From an uncultured Flavobacteriaceae bacterium (GTDB lineage Bacteria; Bacteroidota; Bacteroidia; Flavobacteriales; Flavobacteriaceae): a DNA stretch of 64,000 nt. The stretch's first letter is position 1. Each line of letters opens with the position of its first letter. Made by a program: the position numbers and the translations under genes. Below, piece after piece: positions 26,401 to 34,938 of the stretch. The notes under the pieces were generated by a model, which did not search any database, was not told the origin of the DNA, and saw only the letters and a program-made list of their open reading frames with translations. The stretch lies in contig CAJWPZ010000001.1 in assembly GCA_913045325.1 (NCBI GenBank), positions 149,478-213,477 of the forward strand. Direction: 5' to 3'.

Positions 26401-27011
26401 AGATTACTACCGTTGATGGCTGTGTTGTTACAGATGATATTGTTGTCGTTATTTCAGACCCAGTAGTGGTAACGCTTAATGAAGATTTTGATGTTTGTCC
26501 AAATTTTGAAACTATTATTACTGCAAACTCTAGTGATGCTGGTGTAACATACCAATGGTTTGAAAATGGAACATTAATTCCTGACCAGGGAGAAAACACC
26601 TTAGTTATTATCTTATCGCAAGACGGTGCGTCCACTCAAGAATATAGCGTGGTAGTTACAAACAGTGATGGCTGTATGGGAACTGCTGTTGTGAATGTAT
26701 CTCTGTATACAGATAATGAAAACTGTGTTATTTCTCAAGGTATCTCTCCAAATGGAGATGGCCTTAATGATGTGCTGGATCTTAGTTTCTTGAACAATAG
26801 AACAGGAATTAATTCTTTCCAGATATTTAACAGAAACGGAACCGCTGTTTATGAATTTACCAACTACTCAAACCAGTGGGGAGGACAAACAACAGACGCA
26901 GAAGAATTACCAACAGGAACCTATTACTATGTGTTAGGTCTAAATGGAGAAGATCCTGTATTTGGATCTAGCTATACTGGATGGGTTTACATCAATAGAG
27001 AGAAAAACTAA
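23472..27011 (+). CDS. Large secreted surface protein with T9SS type B sorting domain
   Basis: The 1179-residue protein has an N-terminal extension and signal peptide (to about residue 38, ending SYGQ). A CUB-like Cys-containing domain follows (about 40-150), then further beta-sandwich modules including a segment with FNFYGNSYTQVVAGANGQLSF (nidogen/gliding-type), Ig/PKD-like repeats (about 740-1080) and a CHU_C / gliding-motility C-terminal domain beginning ISPNGDGLNDVLDLSF. Type B cargo of this kind is exported by T9SS and held at or released from the surface with the help of a co-encoded PorP/SprF protein, which follows 90 bp downstream. No enzyme motif is visible; an adhesin or matrix role is likely. 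Confidence 0.88.
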   Translation: MNIKLLSQKNTRTYRFVKNLSTTVASMVVFLCLSVSYGQTTIPCADGAFNDTYCYTANDTTEIVYTSDTGFPLKLTFIEGTVELNFDEVVILDSDGVTNLNAGNPYGNTGDMSGFVFESSGDTITLQVTSDGIASCVDGLFVPLNYDINCLTCTDPTIEFTNDGMCETGQQFTIGVDITDLGSSTSITVTDDQGSAAQTATTAGVLFFGPYPATTGVTFTVDTGDLNCDFTSGIIECQAQGSCDVLDAGFDMFIDCETFCTDLVADYIALPNLDTTSYQIQGPLCDVPPVTGGTPTNLTIDDVWSGVIALPFEFNFYGNSYTQVVAGANGQLSFNAALAGNYNGWAMDPADQIPTNDANYPLNTVFGAYHDINPAVAPAAPDRVNYFVNGVAPFRVFVLNFNAVPQFGCNELLTTQQILLYESLNVIDVNIINKPVCDTWNGGLAAIGLQGNNLTEFSVPEDRNVGVWDVTNENWRFVPNGGPVTNASVFEWRDAAGNVLSNDPLFTVCPDQTTVYTAALVVELPDGSFNELTDDITVTKESGCSPFDCTDDAFLEDFGTGVGRTTHPFTPLEFNATTQLEANQYAVTNISSGLNFGWHQGMEDNTSGDTNGRMIFYNPSEDTNQIELYRRDIAVTANTSHIFDFAMTTVYDIDSGICPGTGTDSRLIYQIEDAAGTVLATSTTGNVTNGANPNWIRYSLEFNPGANTTIQVVLLNDIFGACGNDLAVDDLRIRAEGTSPTVEDPLDMFSCEDTPGSNVATFDLTSQIVEILNGQNAADFEITFHASQEDADSGDNPIATPAAYQNTVNPETIYTRVQRLNQEDCFTTTSFDLIVELPVVITTNLPSQLDVCANEDAAAIDATPTNSGIDLDTVTYDWKNAGGTTVSTEAVFTPLESGTYTVTITIPPCSETTVSIEVVVNPVPDLDLGEDVTLCDSEDFEIIPSISGDTEGASFLWSTGATDTTIFVDQSGTYSLEITTVDGCVVTDDIVVVISDPVVVTLNEDFDVCPNFETIITANSSDAGVTYQWFENGTLIPDQGENTLVIILSQDGASTQEYSVVVTNSDGCMGTAVVNVSLYTDNENCVISQGISPNGDGLNDVLDLSFLNNRTGINSFQIFNRNGTAVYEFTNYSNQWGGQTTDAEELPTGTYYYVLGLNGEDPVFGSSYTGWVYINREKN

Positions 27012-27100
27012 TATTATATAAAGATGAACTTGTATTAGGCCTATAGGTTTTAGAGCTTTCGTATTCTTGATACAATCAATATAAAATAAACACCACAGAA

Positions 27101-28021
27101 ATGAAAAAAATACTATCAATACCATTACTACTATTATGTGTTTTACTTTGTTCCAAAGAGGCAAATGCGCAGCAAGACCCTCAATACACACAATTCATGT
27201 ACAACATGAATGTTGTAAATCCTGCCTATGCAGGATCTAAAGAGAACATTTCCTTTACCTCTTTATATAGGTCACAATGGGCCGCTTTGGATGGAGCGCC
27301 AACCACATTTACTTTTTCAGGACACGGTCCTTTAAATGATAAAGTTGGAGTTGGTTTTTCTGCGGTGAAGGATGAACTTGGACCTGTAAATGAAACCAAT
27401 GTGTTTGCAGATTTTTCATACACCCTGCAACTAAGCCCAACTACAAAATTAGCACTTGGTCTTAAAGCCGGAGCTACTTTTCATGATGTAGGTTTGGTAG
27501 ATTTAGAATTACAAGATCCTAATGATCCATTTTTTAGTCAAGACATTAGCAGTGTGTATCCAAATATTGGAGCGGGTGCTTTTTTATATGCAGACAAATT
27601 TTACGTTGGTGTGTCGGTGCCTAACATGTTAAACTCTGTTCATCTGGATGCAAACGGAACACAAATTGGATCTGAGGTGAATCACTTCTTTGGTACTGCA
27701 GGGTATGTTTTTCAAGTTTCAGAAAACACGAAGTTAAAGCCTTCTGTTTTGGTTAAGTCTGCTTTTGGAACTCCGGTTTCTTTTGACGCTAACTTAAATG
27801 CCTTATTTTTCGAAAAGTTTGAATTGGGTGTCTCTTATAGAGTAGATGACTCATTTAGTGGTCTTGTTGGATTTCAAGTCCTGCCAGAGCTTCGTATAGG
27901 ATATGCCTATGATGCAGTTACTTCAGATATTAATTTTGTAGCCCCATCATCACACGAAATTATTCTAACGTTTGATCTATTTACTAACAAGCGTACTTTA
28001 CGTTCACCAAGATATTTCTAA
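27101..28021 (+). CDS. PorP/SprF family T9SS outer-membrane protein
   Basis: The 306-residue product has a signal peptide (to about residue 23, ANAQ) followed by the family signature QDPQYTQFMYNMNVVNPAYAGS. The rest is beta-rich with barrel-like strands. In gliding flavobacteria SprF is required for export of the type B protein SprB, and each type B cargo tends to have its own paralogue. Its placement between the CHU_C-type gene and an OmpA-family gene fits that scheme. It is one of probably several paralogues, so the SprF symbol is not given. Confidence 0.93.
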   Translation: MKKILSIPLLLLCVLLCSKEANAQQDPQYTQFMYNMNVVNPAYAGSKENISFTSLYRSQWAALDGAPTTFTFSGHGPLNDKVGVGFSAVKDELGPVNETNVFADFSYTLQLSPTTKLALGLKAGATFHDVGLVDLELQDPNDPFFSQDISSVYPNIGAGAFLYADKFYVGVSVPNMLNSVHLDANGTQIGSEVNHFFGTAGYVFQVSENTKLKPSVLVKSAFGTPVSFDANLNALFFEKFELGVSYRVDDSFSGLVGFQVLPELRIGYAYDAVTSDINFVAPSSHEIILTFDLFTNKRTLRSPRYF

Positions 28022-28046
28022 TTAACAACATTTAATTTCATTGAAA

Positions 28047-29942
28047 ATGAAAAAAATATATACCATACTTCTACTTATCGCTGTTTCTACAACAATTGTT
28101 TCAGCTCAAAATAGTAAAACTAAAAAGGCAGATAATCTATATGATAGATTAGCATATACTGATGCTGCTCAGGCATATCAAAAAGTTCTCAAAAGAGGAA
28201 CTACAGATGTTTATGTCTTTGAAAGATTAGCAAATTGCTACTATTTCATCAATGATACCAAAAAGGCTGAGATGTACTACAAAAGAGTAGCCAAGTCTAA
28301 GGATGCAAATCCAGAAGCCATTTATAACTATGCTCAAAGCTTAAAAGCAAACGGTAAATTTAGCGATTACAACACCTGGATGAAAAACTTTGCAAAGCTA
28401 AGTCCAAACGATACCCGTGTTAAGGAGTTTATGAAAAACCCTAATTATATTCCAAAAATCATGGATGACATGGCGCGTTACACCGCTACAAACATGGAAG
28501 ATATAAATAGTGAATATGCAGATTTTGGCGGTATTGTATATGGTAAAGATTTTTACTTTGCCTCTGGAAGAAACACTTCTCGAAAAAAATACCAGTGGAA
28601 TGAAGAGCCATATCTTGAAATCTACAAAGCAACAAATGTAGGCGGAACCATGAAAAATGCTGAGCTACTTAATGGTGATGTAAATACAAAATACCACGAG
28701 TCTAATGCGGTAATTAGCGCAGATGGAAAGCGCATGTATTTTGACCGTAACGACTACTTTGAAGGAGATTATGACAAATCTGAAAATGGGATCAATCAAA
28801 TCAACTTATACTATGCAGAGAATATTGATGGTAAAGGATGGTCTGGGGTAGTCTCTGCACCTTTTAACAACAATGAGTACTCTACAGGGCATCCAGCCCT
28901 AAGCCAAGACGGTAAGACACTCTATTTTGTAAGTGATATGCCAGGTGGTAAAGGAGGTTCTGATATATACATGGTTGCCATAAACAGTGATGGATCTCTA
29001 GGTACTCCAAATAGATTGGGAGATAATATTAATACAGAAGGAAAAGAACTATTTCCATTCGTAGATAGCAATGGTACTTTATATTTCTCTAGTAATGGCC
29101 ATTTGGGCATTGGTGGGCTTGATGTGTTTTATGCAGAACCGCAAGGAGATGGTTTTGGTGTAGTAAACAATTTAGGGAACGGAGTGAACAGCCCTGCAGA
29201 TGATTTTGCATATAAATACGATCCAACAACTCAAAGTGGGTACGTTTCTTCAAATAGAGAAGGTGGTATGGGTAGTGATGATATCTATATGGTAGAGGCG
29301 GTAGAGATTCCTTGTGAGGTAACTATTGCTGTGCTTGTAATAAATGAAAACACAAACGCTGCAGTTGCTGGAGCGCGTGTAGATTTATATGACACCATGG
29401 GTAATAGATTATCTAGTAAGACATCTAATGTAGATGGTATGGTTTCTTTTAAAGCAGCCTGTGACCAAGCCCATGAAGTACAGGGGGTTTTAGCAGATTT
29501 TGAAAGCAATGCTAGCAAAGTTGCACCAGCAAATGACCAGAAAGTTTCTGCAACTATTGCACTAAAGCCAATAGAAGAAATTATTGTTGAGGACCAAATT
29601 GTTTTAAACCCAATCTTATTTGATCTTGATAAATCAAACATTAAGCCTCAAGCGGCATTTGAGTTAGACAAAGTAGTTGCTGTGATGAATAAATATTCAG
29701 AAATGGTTATTGCAGTAGGATCTCACACAGATAGCAGAGCCACAGACGCTTACAACCTTACCTTATCTGAAGCTCGTGCCCAGTCTACGGTACAGTACAT
29801 TATATCAAAAGGTATAAGTGGTAAAAGAATAAGCGGTAAAGGATTTGGAGAGTCGCAACCTAAAGTTTCTTGTGGTGACAACTGTAGTGAAGCAGAGCAT
29901 CAATTAAACAGAAGGTCTGAGTTTACCATTGTAAAAAGGTAA
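28047..29942 (+). CDS. OmpA-family protein with TPR-like and PD40 (WD40-like) repeats
   Basis: The protein (631 residues from the ATG at 28047; the track's TTG at 28041 only adds two residues) has a signal peptide (to about VSAQ), an N-terminal helical TPR-like part (about 25-140), PD40 propeller repeats (about 150-420, with GKRMYFDRND, DGKTLYFVSD and NGTLYFSSNG), a carboxypeptidase-regulatory-like domain (about 430-510), and a C-terminal OmpA domain with GSHTDSRATDAYNLTLSEAR and NRRSEFTI. This is the peptidoglycan-binding OmpA/MotB fold. It is the usual third gene after a T9SS type B cargo and SprF, and may anchor the system. It ends at a strong terminator. Confidence 0.92.
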   Translation: MKKIYTILLLIAVSTTIVSAQNSKTKKADNLYDRLAYTDAAQAYQKVLKRGTTDVYVFERLANCYYFINDTKKAEMYYKRVAKSKDANPEAIYNYAQSLKANGKFSDYNTWMKNFAKLSPNDTRVKEFMKNPNYIPKIMDDMARYTATNMEDINSEYADFGGIVYGKDFYFASGRNTSRKKYQWNEEPYLEIYKATNVGGTMKNAELLNGDVNTKYHESNAVISADGKRMYFDRNDYFEGDYDKSENGINQINLYYAENIDGKGWSGVVSAPFNNNEYSTGHPALSQDGKTLYFVSDMPGGKGGSDIYMVAINSDGSLGTPNRLGDNINTEGKELFPFVDSNGTLYFSSNGHLGIGGLDVFYAEPQGDGFGVVNNLGNGVNSPADDFAYKYDPTTQSGYVSSNREGGMGSDDIYMVEAVEIPCEVTIAVLVINENTNAAVAGARVDLYDTMGNRLSSKTSNVDGMVSFKAACDQAHEVQGVLADFESNASKVAPANDQKVSATIALKPIEEIIVEDQIVLNPILFDLDKSNIKPQAAFELDKVVAVMNKYSEMVIAVGSHTDSRATDAYNLTLSEARAQSTVQYIISKGISGKRISGKGFGESQPKVSCGDNCSEAEHQLNRRSEFTIVKR

Positions 29943-29980
29943 TCTCATCTCCGCTTTTCTAAAAAGCACACCTTACTATA

Positions 29981-30013
29981 AATCCCTAAACAATTTGTTT
30001 AGGGATTTTTTTT
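29981..30013 (+). terminator. Rho-independent terminator after the OmpA-family gene
   Basis: An 11-bp perfect stem (AATCCCTAAAC / GTTTAGGGATT), a 5-nt loop and an eight-T run lie 38 bp after the stop codon. Confidence 0.85.
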
Positions 30014-30200
30014 ATAATCAGTTTTGCATCTAGATACACCAAAGTCATGCTTTGTTTTAAGGGCTATATGCATGGCCTTAAGCCTGCACACATGTATTTG
30101 GGCAATATGTTTAGTTAGACTTATGAAACGCCTCTTAAAATCTTTTACACAAGGCATTGTTTAGAGAAAACTATGCTAGAGACTACCTATACTAATTTTT

Positions 30201-30246
<46 letters not shown>

Positions 30247-30435
30247 TATGAATTAATGTGAACTAAGAGTTGTGTGTGGGTAATCTATCATTGTTGGATT
30301 TAAAATAATTGGCTTTTGAAACAACAAAAATGGGGTATATACCTCAAAGACATACACAAGGAGTGACATATATTTAATAACAAATATGTAGTAGCAACCC
30401 AAAAAGGGTCGCCTTTTGTGTAAAAAAAATTCAAA

Positions 30436-30469
30436 AAAAAACACCCCTGAAGTATCAGGGGTGTTTTTT
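30436..30469. terminator. Bidirectional terminator after the DUF5689 lipoprotein gene
   Basis: A 15-bp stem (core CACCCCTGA / TCAGGGGTG with A/T flanks) and a 4-nt AGTA loop lie 18 bp downstream of the minus-strand stop. Both strands have T-runs. Confidence 0.85.
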
Positions 30470-30487
30470 ATGTATAAAAAGATGTTC

Positions 30488-31957
30488 TTAGTTTCCAGTT
30501 ATCACGATATCATCTATATGGTAACGTGTGGTTGCTGTAGGATCAGAACCTTGGTATCTGAAAGCTATATGAGCCATACCGTCAACACAAGAAATATTGA
30601 TTGCCCCTGATGGGAAAAAGTCTCCAAAACCACTCTCTGGTCCAGTTGGTATTGATGCATCTACTAAATTCCAAGTAGCTGCCGTTACATCTCCAGTAAA
30701 GTCTGTAGAAACTAACACACTTAAAATGGTTCCGTTATCGAAGGCTGCTTGAATATTAAAGGTCAATTCCTCTTCTGTAGTTGTATCCATATCAATGGCT
30801 GGTGTTACTAGCCAAGTGTCAATAATATCTTCTCCAGAACTAAATCCAGATATTTGAGCATAGTTATTGTTGTCAAAGTTTCCAATCTCCCATACTTCAT
30901 TTCCGCCACTTGCATTTACGTTTGTCCAACCTGCACTTACATAAGACTCAATAGAATCGAACCCTTCAAAGTTTTCACTATAGAATACTGCTCCGCCTCC
31001 ACTAGGCCCATCACAATTGAATGTTTCTGGATCACATCTGTTTTCATTGTCAAAATTAATATCTGATGGGTCATTTACAACCATATTAAATGCATCACCA
31101 AAATAATTTTTAGTTAAGATTCCTGTCATAGAACCTCTCCCTTGAGGAAGCAAGAATGATTTAAAGTCTGCAAATGTGCTGGTGCTAAAAATAACACTTC
31201 CACCCTCTTCACAACTTTCTAATAAACGCTCTCCATCAAATTGATCTTCTGGTTCACCAGCATAGGTTTTGCGATCATCGCCTAACACTTCGTTGCGGTT
31301 AAACTGAGCATCAGCAAGCTCCACTAATAAGTTAGTATTGGCATCTGTAAACTCTGAAAATAATAATGGTTTTGCCACCATTGTCTCAACAACAGCATCT
31401 CTAATTACATATTCTGGCATTTGAGTTTCTCCAATTTTACCAAGATCGTTTACATCTATTATCCCTAAAGTTAGAACTCCACCATCATAACCAGCGGTTA
31501 AACCGTCTAGACGTACATATACTTTTCTACCTACCTCATAGGTGATAAATAAAGGATTTACGTCGATTAAAACCTTGATACCACTAACAGGATTAGAAGG
31601 AGCGTTTTGCATGATCATTTCTTCAAAAAAGTTTCCTGCTTGATCGTTAGAGATTACATACCCTTCTACATAGGTAATAAAATCTGTCTCAAAGGTTAAC
31701 TTTTCTGTTTCTCTTAACTCTGCAAGAGTATCTTCATAGTTAAAGTCTCCAGGGTCTACACCAAGGGCATCTGCTGCTTCTGCAACTAATTGTTCAAAGG
31801 CACTATTAATACCCATTATTGTTAGCACATCCCCTTCAAGGTTTGGAGCCACAACGATAGTGTTTGGTGTTTCAAAATCATCATCTTGCACACATGATAC
31901 TATCCCTACTGTTACCATCAACAGCATTACTAGTTTGTATAAATTGAAATTTTTCAT
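30488..31957 (-). CDS. DUF5689 lipoprotein with choice-of-anchor J domain
   Basis: The 489-residue lipoprotein has Cys22 in IVSC. A DUF5689 region (about 60-290) contains an OB-fold-like stretch (VVETMVAKPLLFSEF, GSMTGILTKNYFGDA). A C-terminal choice-of-anchor J / cleaved-adhesin-type jelly-roll (about 325-489) contains FYSENFEGF, DTWLVTPAIDM and HIAFRYQG. It follows the TonB receptor gene by 25 bp on the same strand, as expected for a receptor-lipoprotein pair. The OB-like part and the divergent nuclease gene suggest handling of nucleic acids or phosphoesters, but this is inference. Confidence 0.82.
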   Translation of the reverse strand: MKNFNLYKLVMLLMVTVGIVSCVQDDDFETPNTIVVAPNLEGDVLTIMGINSAFEQLVAEAADALGVDPGDFNYEDTLAELRETEKLTFETDFITYVEGYVISNDQAGNFFEEMIMQNAPSNPVSGIKVLIDVNPLFITYEVGRKVYVRLDGLTAGYDGGVLTLGIIDVNDLGKIGETQMPEYVIRDAVVETMVAKPLLFSEFTDANTNLLVELADAQFNRNEVLGDDRKTYAGEPEDQFDGERLLESCEEGGSVIFSTSTFADFKSFLLPQGRGSMTGILTKNYFGDAFNMVVNDPSDINFDNENRCDPETFNCDGPSGGGAVFYSENFEGFDSIESYVSAGWTNVNASGGNEVWEIGNFDNNNYAQISGFSSGEDIIDTWLVTPAIDMDTTTEEELTFNIQAAFDNGTILSVLVSTDFTGDVTAATWNLVDASIPTGPESGFGDFFPSGAINISCVDGMAHIAFRYQGSDPTATTRYHIDDIVITGN

Positions 31958-31982
31958 TTGTATTGTGTTTATCTATTTTTTA

Positions 31983-34790
31983 TTAAAATCTAACGTAAAG
32001 GTTTAAGTAATATGTAGTTCCGTTTCCGAAGAAATAACGATTTCCGAATACGGGTGTATCTCTATTTGATTCTTCAACCATACCACGATAATCTGCAATT
32101 CTTGAATCTTCAAAACCACCTGTTTTGAAACGTTGGTCAAAAACATTGTTTAGTGTTGCAAAGAATCCAATATAATAACCATCAACTCTCCAAGACTTTC
32201 CTCCCACTACATTTACAAGCGTGTAATCATCAAACTGTTCTTGTCTTAATAATTCTCTTGCCGTTGCAGGGTCATAGTCATTGTAGCCAATATTATCTGT
32301 GTCTGTAGCAAAATTGTCGTTTCTACGAAGGCTACTTACATCTATATAAGCGTTTGAGAAATAGTTTGAAGTAACACCAAACCACCAGAAGTTTGGATCA
32401 CGGTATTCAAAACCTAACTGGAATGCATTTTCTGGACCTCCTGCGATATGTAGGTTTTTCATTTTAGTGGTACCATCACCCAATCTTTTTGGACCCTCAA
32501 AATCATCACTAGTAAAGTACTGATTTGGATTGTTAGTATATACATACTGAGCCATAGATGCTGCACCTTTAAGCTTTATTGTAGGGGTTACCTGAGCCTC
32601 AATTCCTATCTCTGCTCCTGCTCTTGTAGATTCAATACCTGTAAGTACCTCCTGAACAAAAGTTCCTCCTCCATCAGCGTTCTGTATAGATTCTGTAAAG
32701 AAGAAGTTGATATCTGTTTGGTCTTGCATAGCATTATAAAAACCAGTCACTCTTGCCTTTAAAATAGGAGAGCGGAAGATGTAACTTACATCTAAATTCT
32801 GAATTTTTTCTTCCACCAAGCCTTCTACAACATTGTTGTTTTGGCGAGAATTACTAAAAGAGTTTCTAATGCTTGGCGCTTTTGTTAAGTATCCAGCGTT
32901 TACATCTATAAGGTGACGCCCTGTTAGCTTGTATACTGCACCCCCTTTAAGACCAAGAGTACTAAAGCTTAAGGCTTCACTTTCTCCAAATGAGTTGTTC
33001 CCCCCTTGGTAGTTTCCATTTTCATATAAACCGTTACGTTGGTAATTGGTTGCACCTAAACTCCCAGCTAGGTAAAAATCTACCTTACTGTATTTAAATT
33101 GAGCTTGCGCAAATCCAGACATAACATCTGCATTTATATCAAAATTATACTTGTAACGATCTCCCTCACCTACAATACGGTTTGGATTACGTACATCACT
33201 TTGTGCGATGTTAGATTGCAAATCTCCAGCACCATCTCCAGATTCTGAATTTGCGAAAGTATCAATATCTAAAAATCCATTACTCCCAAGTAAATCACGA
33301 ACCTGTGCGTAGTTTTCGCTTTTCAGGCTTCTATAATTTACAGCAGCGTTTAAGGTAATATTACTGGTTAGCTCAGAGAAAAGAATTGAGCTAAACTGCA
33401 CTTGAGTATCTTTACTTACATCATCTTGCAAAATGTACGATGCACTTAAGGCGTTACCTTGAGAATCTAAATTTGCATCATATAATGTATTCCAAGGAAT
33501 CTGTCCATCGTTTACAAACTCTTGTCTTGCTAAATATGCTTGTTGATACTGGTAAGGAGAAGGACTTGCATCTCGCAAGAAGTAACTAGGCATTCTCTGG
33601 TAATAGTTACCAGCGGGATTACGGTTTCCGTTGTTATCGATACGGCTATTGTTAATTGTTCCTGTTTGATATCCAATGTTTGTGTTTAAGGTTGTTTTCT
33701 CACCAATGTTCCAGTAGTGATTCAACATAAAAATTGGTTCCTCAATTTCTCTGATGCGGCTATTTCTAAGCTCCCCATCTTGATACCCCCAGTTTGGATT
33801 GTAGCGAATCCCTTTTAGTTCTTTTTGTTCTTGAGTGATAGCCGTAGATCTTCCTCTTCGATTTGGGGTATAAAACGCCGTTAGGTTAATACTATGGTTG
33901 TCGTTTATTTTTTTCTCTACAGAGGCAAAGAATGAATTAGAATCATACAGGGTACCTTCTTGATATCCTCCATCACCAAATCTACGTGCTGCAGAAACAG
34001 CATATGCCCAGCCATTTTTATTAAGCCCGCTATTGTAGGTTCCCATAACACGACCTCGGTAACTTCTGTTTGAAGAAGCATAAGAAACACGACCACCTTG
34101 ACGGTACTGAGAAGCTCTCATAATGATGTTTGTGGTTCCTGCAACATCACCAAAGGTATAATCACTAGCCTTTAGGCCCATAGAAAATTCACGGTTACGT
34201 TGTACATCATTAAGGCCACCCCAGTTACCCCATTGTGGGCGTCCTGTGATTTGCTTATTCATTTCAAGACCATTGATAAGTACTTTACCATTGGCGTTGT
34301 CTAAACCTCTTGGTCTAAAGAATGTTGCGCTAAAATCAAAAGCAGCGGCATTTAAAAAGGCATCTCTGGAAGCCTGTAATAGCCCAGAGGTGTTAAATGA
34401 CGATCCATCATCCTGGTCCAGTTCATTATCAGAAAGGCTAATAATACCTATTTGAGATTCTGTAAGAGAAAGATCAACCTCTAATAAAATGGTGTTTAAA
34501 TTTAATGTCTCTCCATTTTGTATGGTGAGTTGGATTCTTTGTGTGTAATAGCCAGGCTTTGAAACTAAAAGCACCTGCTCTCCTTGAGGTAGAGCATCAC
34601 CTTGAATTACAAAAAGACCTTCAGGGTCTGTCACGGTACTAAATGTGCTAGCTTTAATGCTAATGGCCACATCCACAATGACATCACTTGAATTACTATC
34701 CACAACGCGTCCTTTTACTACTGCAGTTTGTGCAAAACCTGTGCTTGCAAAAAACAAGAGAGTAAAAAAAGTTAACATGAGTTTTTTCAT
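31983..34790 (-). CDS. TonB-dependent receptor with carboxypeptidase-regulatory-like N-domain
   Basis: This 935-residue outer-membrane protein imports a nutrient using energy from TonB-ExbBD. It has a signal peptide (about 1-20, GFAQ), a CarboxypepD_reg-like beta-sandwich (about 22-105, TAVVKGRVVDSNSSD), a plug domain (about 130-235) and a 22-strand-type barrel ending in the aromatic TYYLNLYVRF. Downstream is a DUF5689 lipoprotein in the same operon; divergently lies a secreted endonuclease-family gene. The substrate is not readable from sequence; nucleic-acid or phosphate-ester breakdown products are plausible from context. Confidence 0.92.
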   Translation of the reverse strand: MKKLMLTFFTLLFFASTGFAQTAVVKGRVVDSNSSDVIVDVAISIKASTFSTVTDPEGLFVIQGDALPQGEQVLLVSKPGYYTQRIQLTIQNGETLNLNTILLEVDLSLTESQIGIISLSDNELDQDDGSSFNTSGLLQASRDAFLNAAAFDFSATFFRPRGLDNANGKVLINGLEMNKQITGRPQWGNWGGLNDVQRNREFSMGLKASDYTFGDVAGTTNIIMRASQYRQGGRVSYASSNRSYRGRVMGTYNSGLNKNGWAYAVSAARRFGDGGYQEGTLYDSNSFFASVEKKINDNHSINLTAFYTPNRRGRSTAITQEQKELKGIRYNPNWGYQDGELRNSRIREIEEPIFMLNHYWNIGEKTTLNTNIGYQTGTINNSRIDNNGNRNPAGNYYQRMPSYFLRDASPSPYQYQQAYLARQEFVNDGQIPWNTLYDANLDSQGNALSASYILQDDVSKDTQVQFSSILFSELTSNITLNAAVNYRSLKSENYAQVRDLLGSNGFLDIDTFANSESGDGAGDLQSNIAQSDVRNPNRIVGEGDRYKYNFDINADVMSGFAQAQFKYSKVDFYLAGSLGATNYQRNGLYENGNYQGGNNSFGESEALSFSTLGLKGGAVYKLTGRHLIDVNAGYLTKAPSIRNSFSNSRQNNNVVEGLVEEKIQNLDVSYIFRSPILKARVTGFYNAMQDQTDINFFFTESIQNADGGGTFVQEVLTGIESTRAGAEIGIEAQVTPTIKLKGAASMAQYVYTNNPNQYFTSDDFEGPKRLGDGTTKMKNLHIAGGPENAFQLGFEYRDPNFWWFGVTSNYFSNAYIDVSSLRRNDNFATDTDNIGYNDYDPATARELLRQEQFDDYTLVNVVGGKSWRVDGYYIGFFATLNNVFDQRFKTGGFEDSRIADYRGMVEESNRDTPVFGNRYFFGNGTTYYLNLYVRF

Positions 34791-34855
34791 TCCGAAATTT
34801 TAAATATTTGATGAGAATTTAACCTTCTCGTTAATATATTATTATGAATTTTGAA

Positions 34856-34863
34856 CAAATGTA
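34856..34863 (-). promoter_or_regulatory. Putative -7 element for the TonB receptor / DUF5689 operon
   Basis: The minus strand reads TACATTTG, matching TAnnTTTG, 65 bp from the start codon. No well-spaced TTG was seen. It lies 8 bp from an 18-bp palindrome. Confidence 0.4.
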
Positions 34864-34871
34864 CATTTTTC

Positions 34872-34889
34872 AAAGTAATTAATTACTTT
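34872..34889. repeat. 18-bp perfect palindrome in the divergent promoter region
   Basis: AAAGTAATTAATTACTTT is a perfect dyad with no loop. It sits between the two opposed -7 elements and overlaps the plus-strand one. This is a likely operator for a dimeric regulator, though AT-rich palindromes also arise by chance. Confidence 0.6.
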
Positions 34890-34891
34890 TG
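34884..34891 (+). promoter_or_regulatory. Putative -7 element for the secreted endonuclease-family gene
   Basis: TACTTTTG matches TAnnTTTG and lies 47 bp upstream of the ATG at 34939. It overlaps the right half of the 18-bp palindrome. Confidence 0.45.
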
Positions 34892-34900
34892 TTGAATCAA

Positions 34901-34920
34901 TTGTGTGAATTTTTACACAA
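34901..34920. repeat. Inverted repeat TTGTGT-N8-ACACAA
   Basis: Six-base arms around an AT-rich centre form a dyad immediately downstream of the predicted transcription start of the endonuclease-family gene. It could be a second operator or a weak hairpin. Confidence 0.5.
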
Positions 34921-34938
34921 ATTTAATTAGCCCTTTAA

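Noticed and set aside
29285-29641. 118-residue ORF antisense to the OmpA-family gene
   Set aside because: Shadow frame inside a clear coding region, no start context or domain.
30416-30610. 64-residue plus-strand ORF
   Set aside because: It covers the bidirectional terminator and then runs antisense to the DUF5689 gene; no family resemblance.
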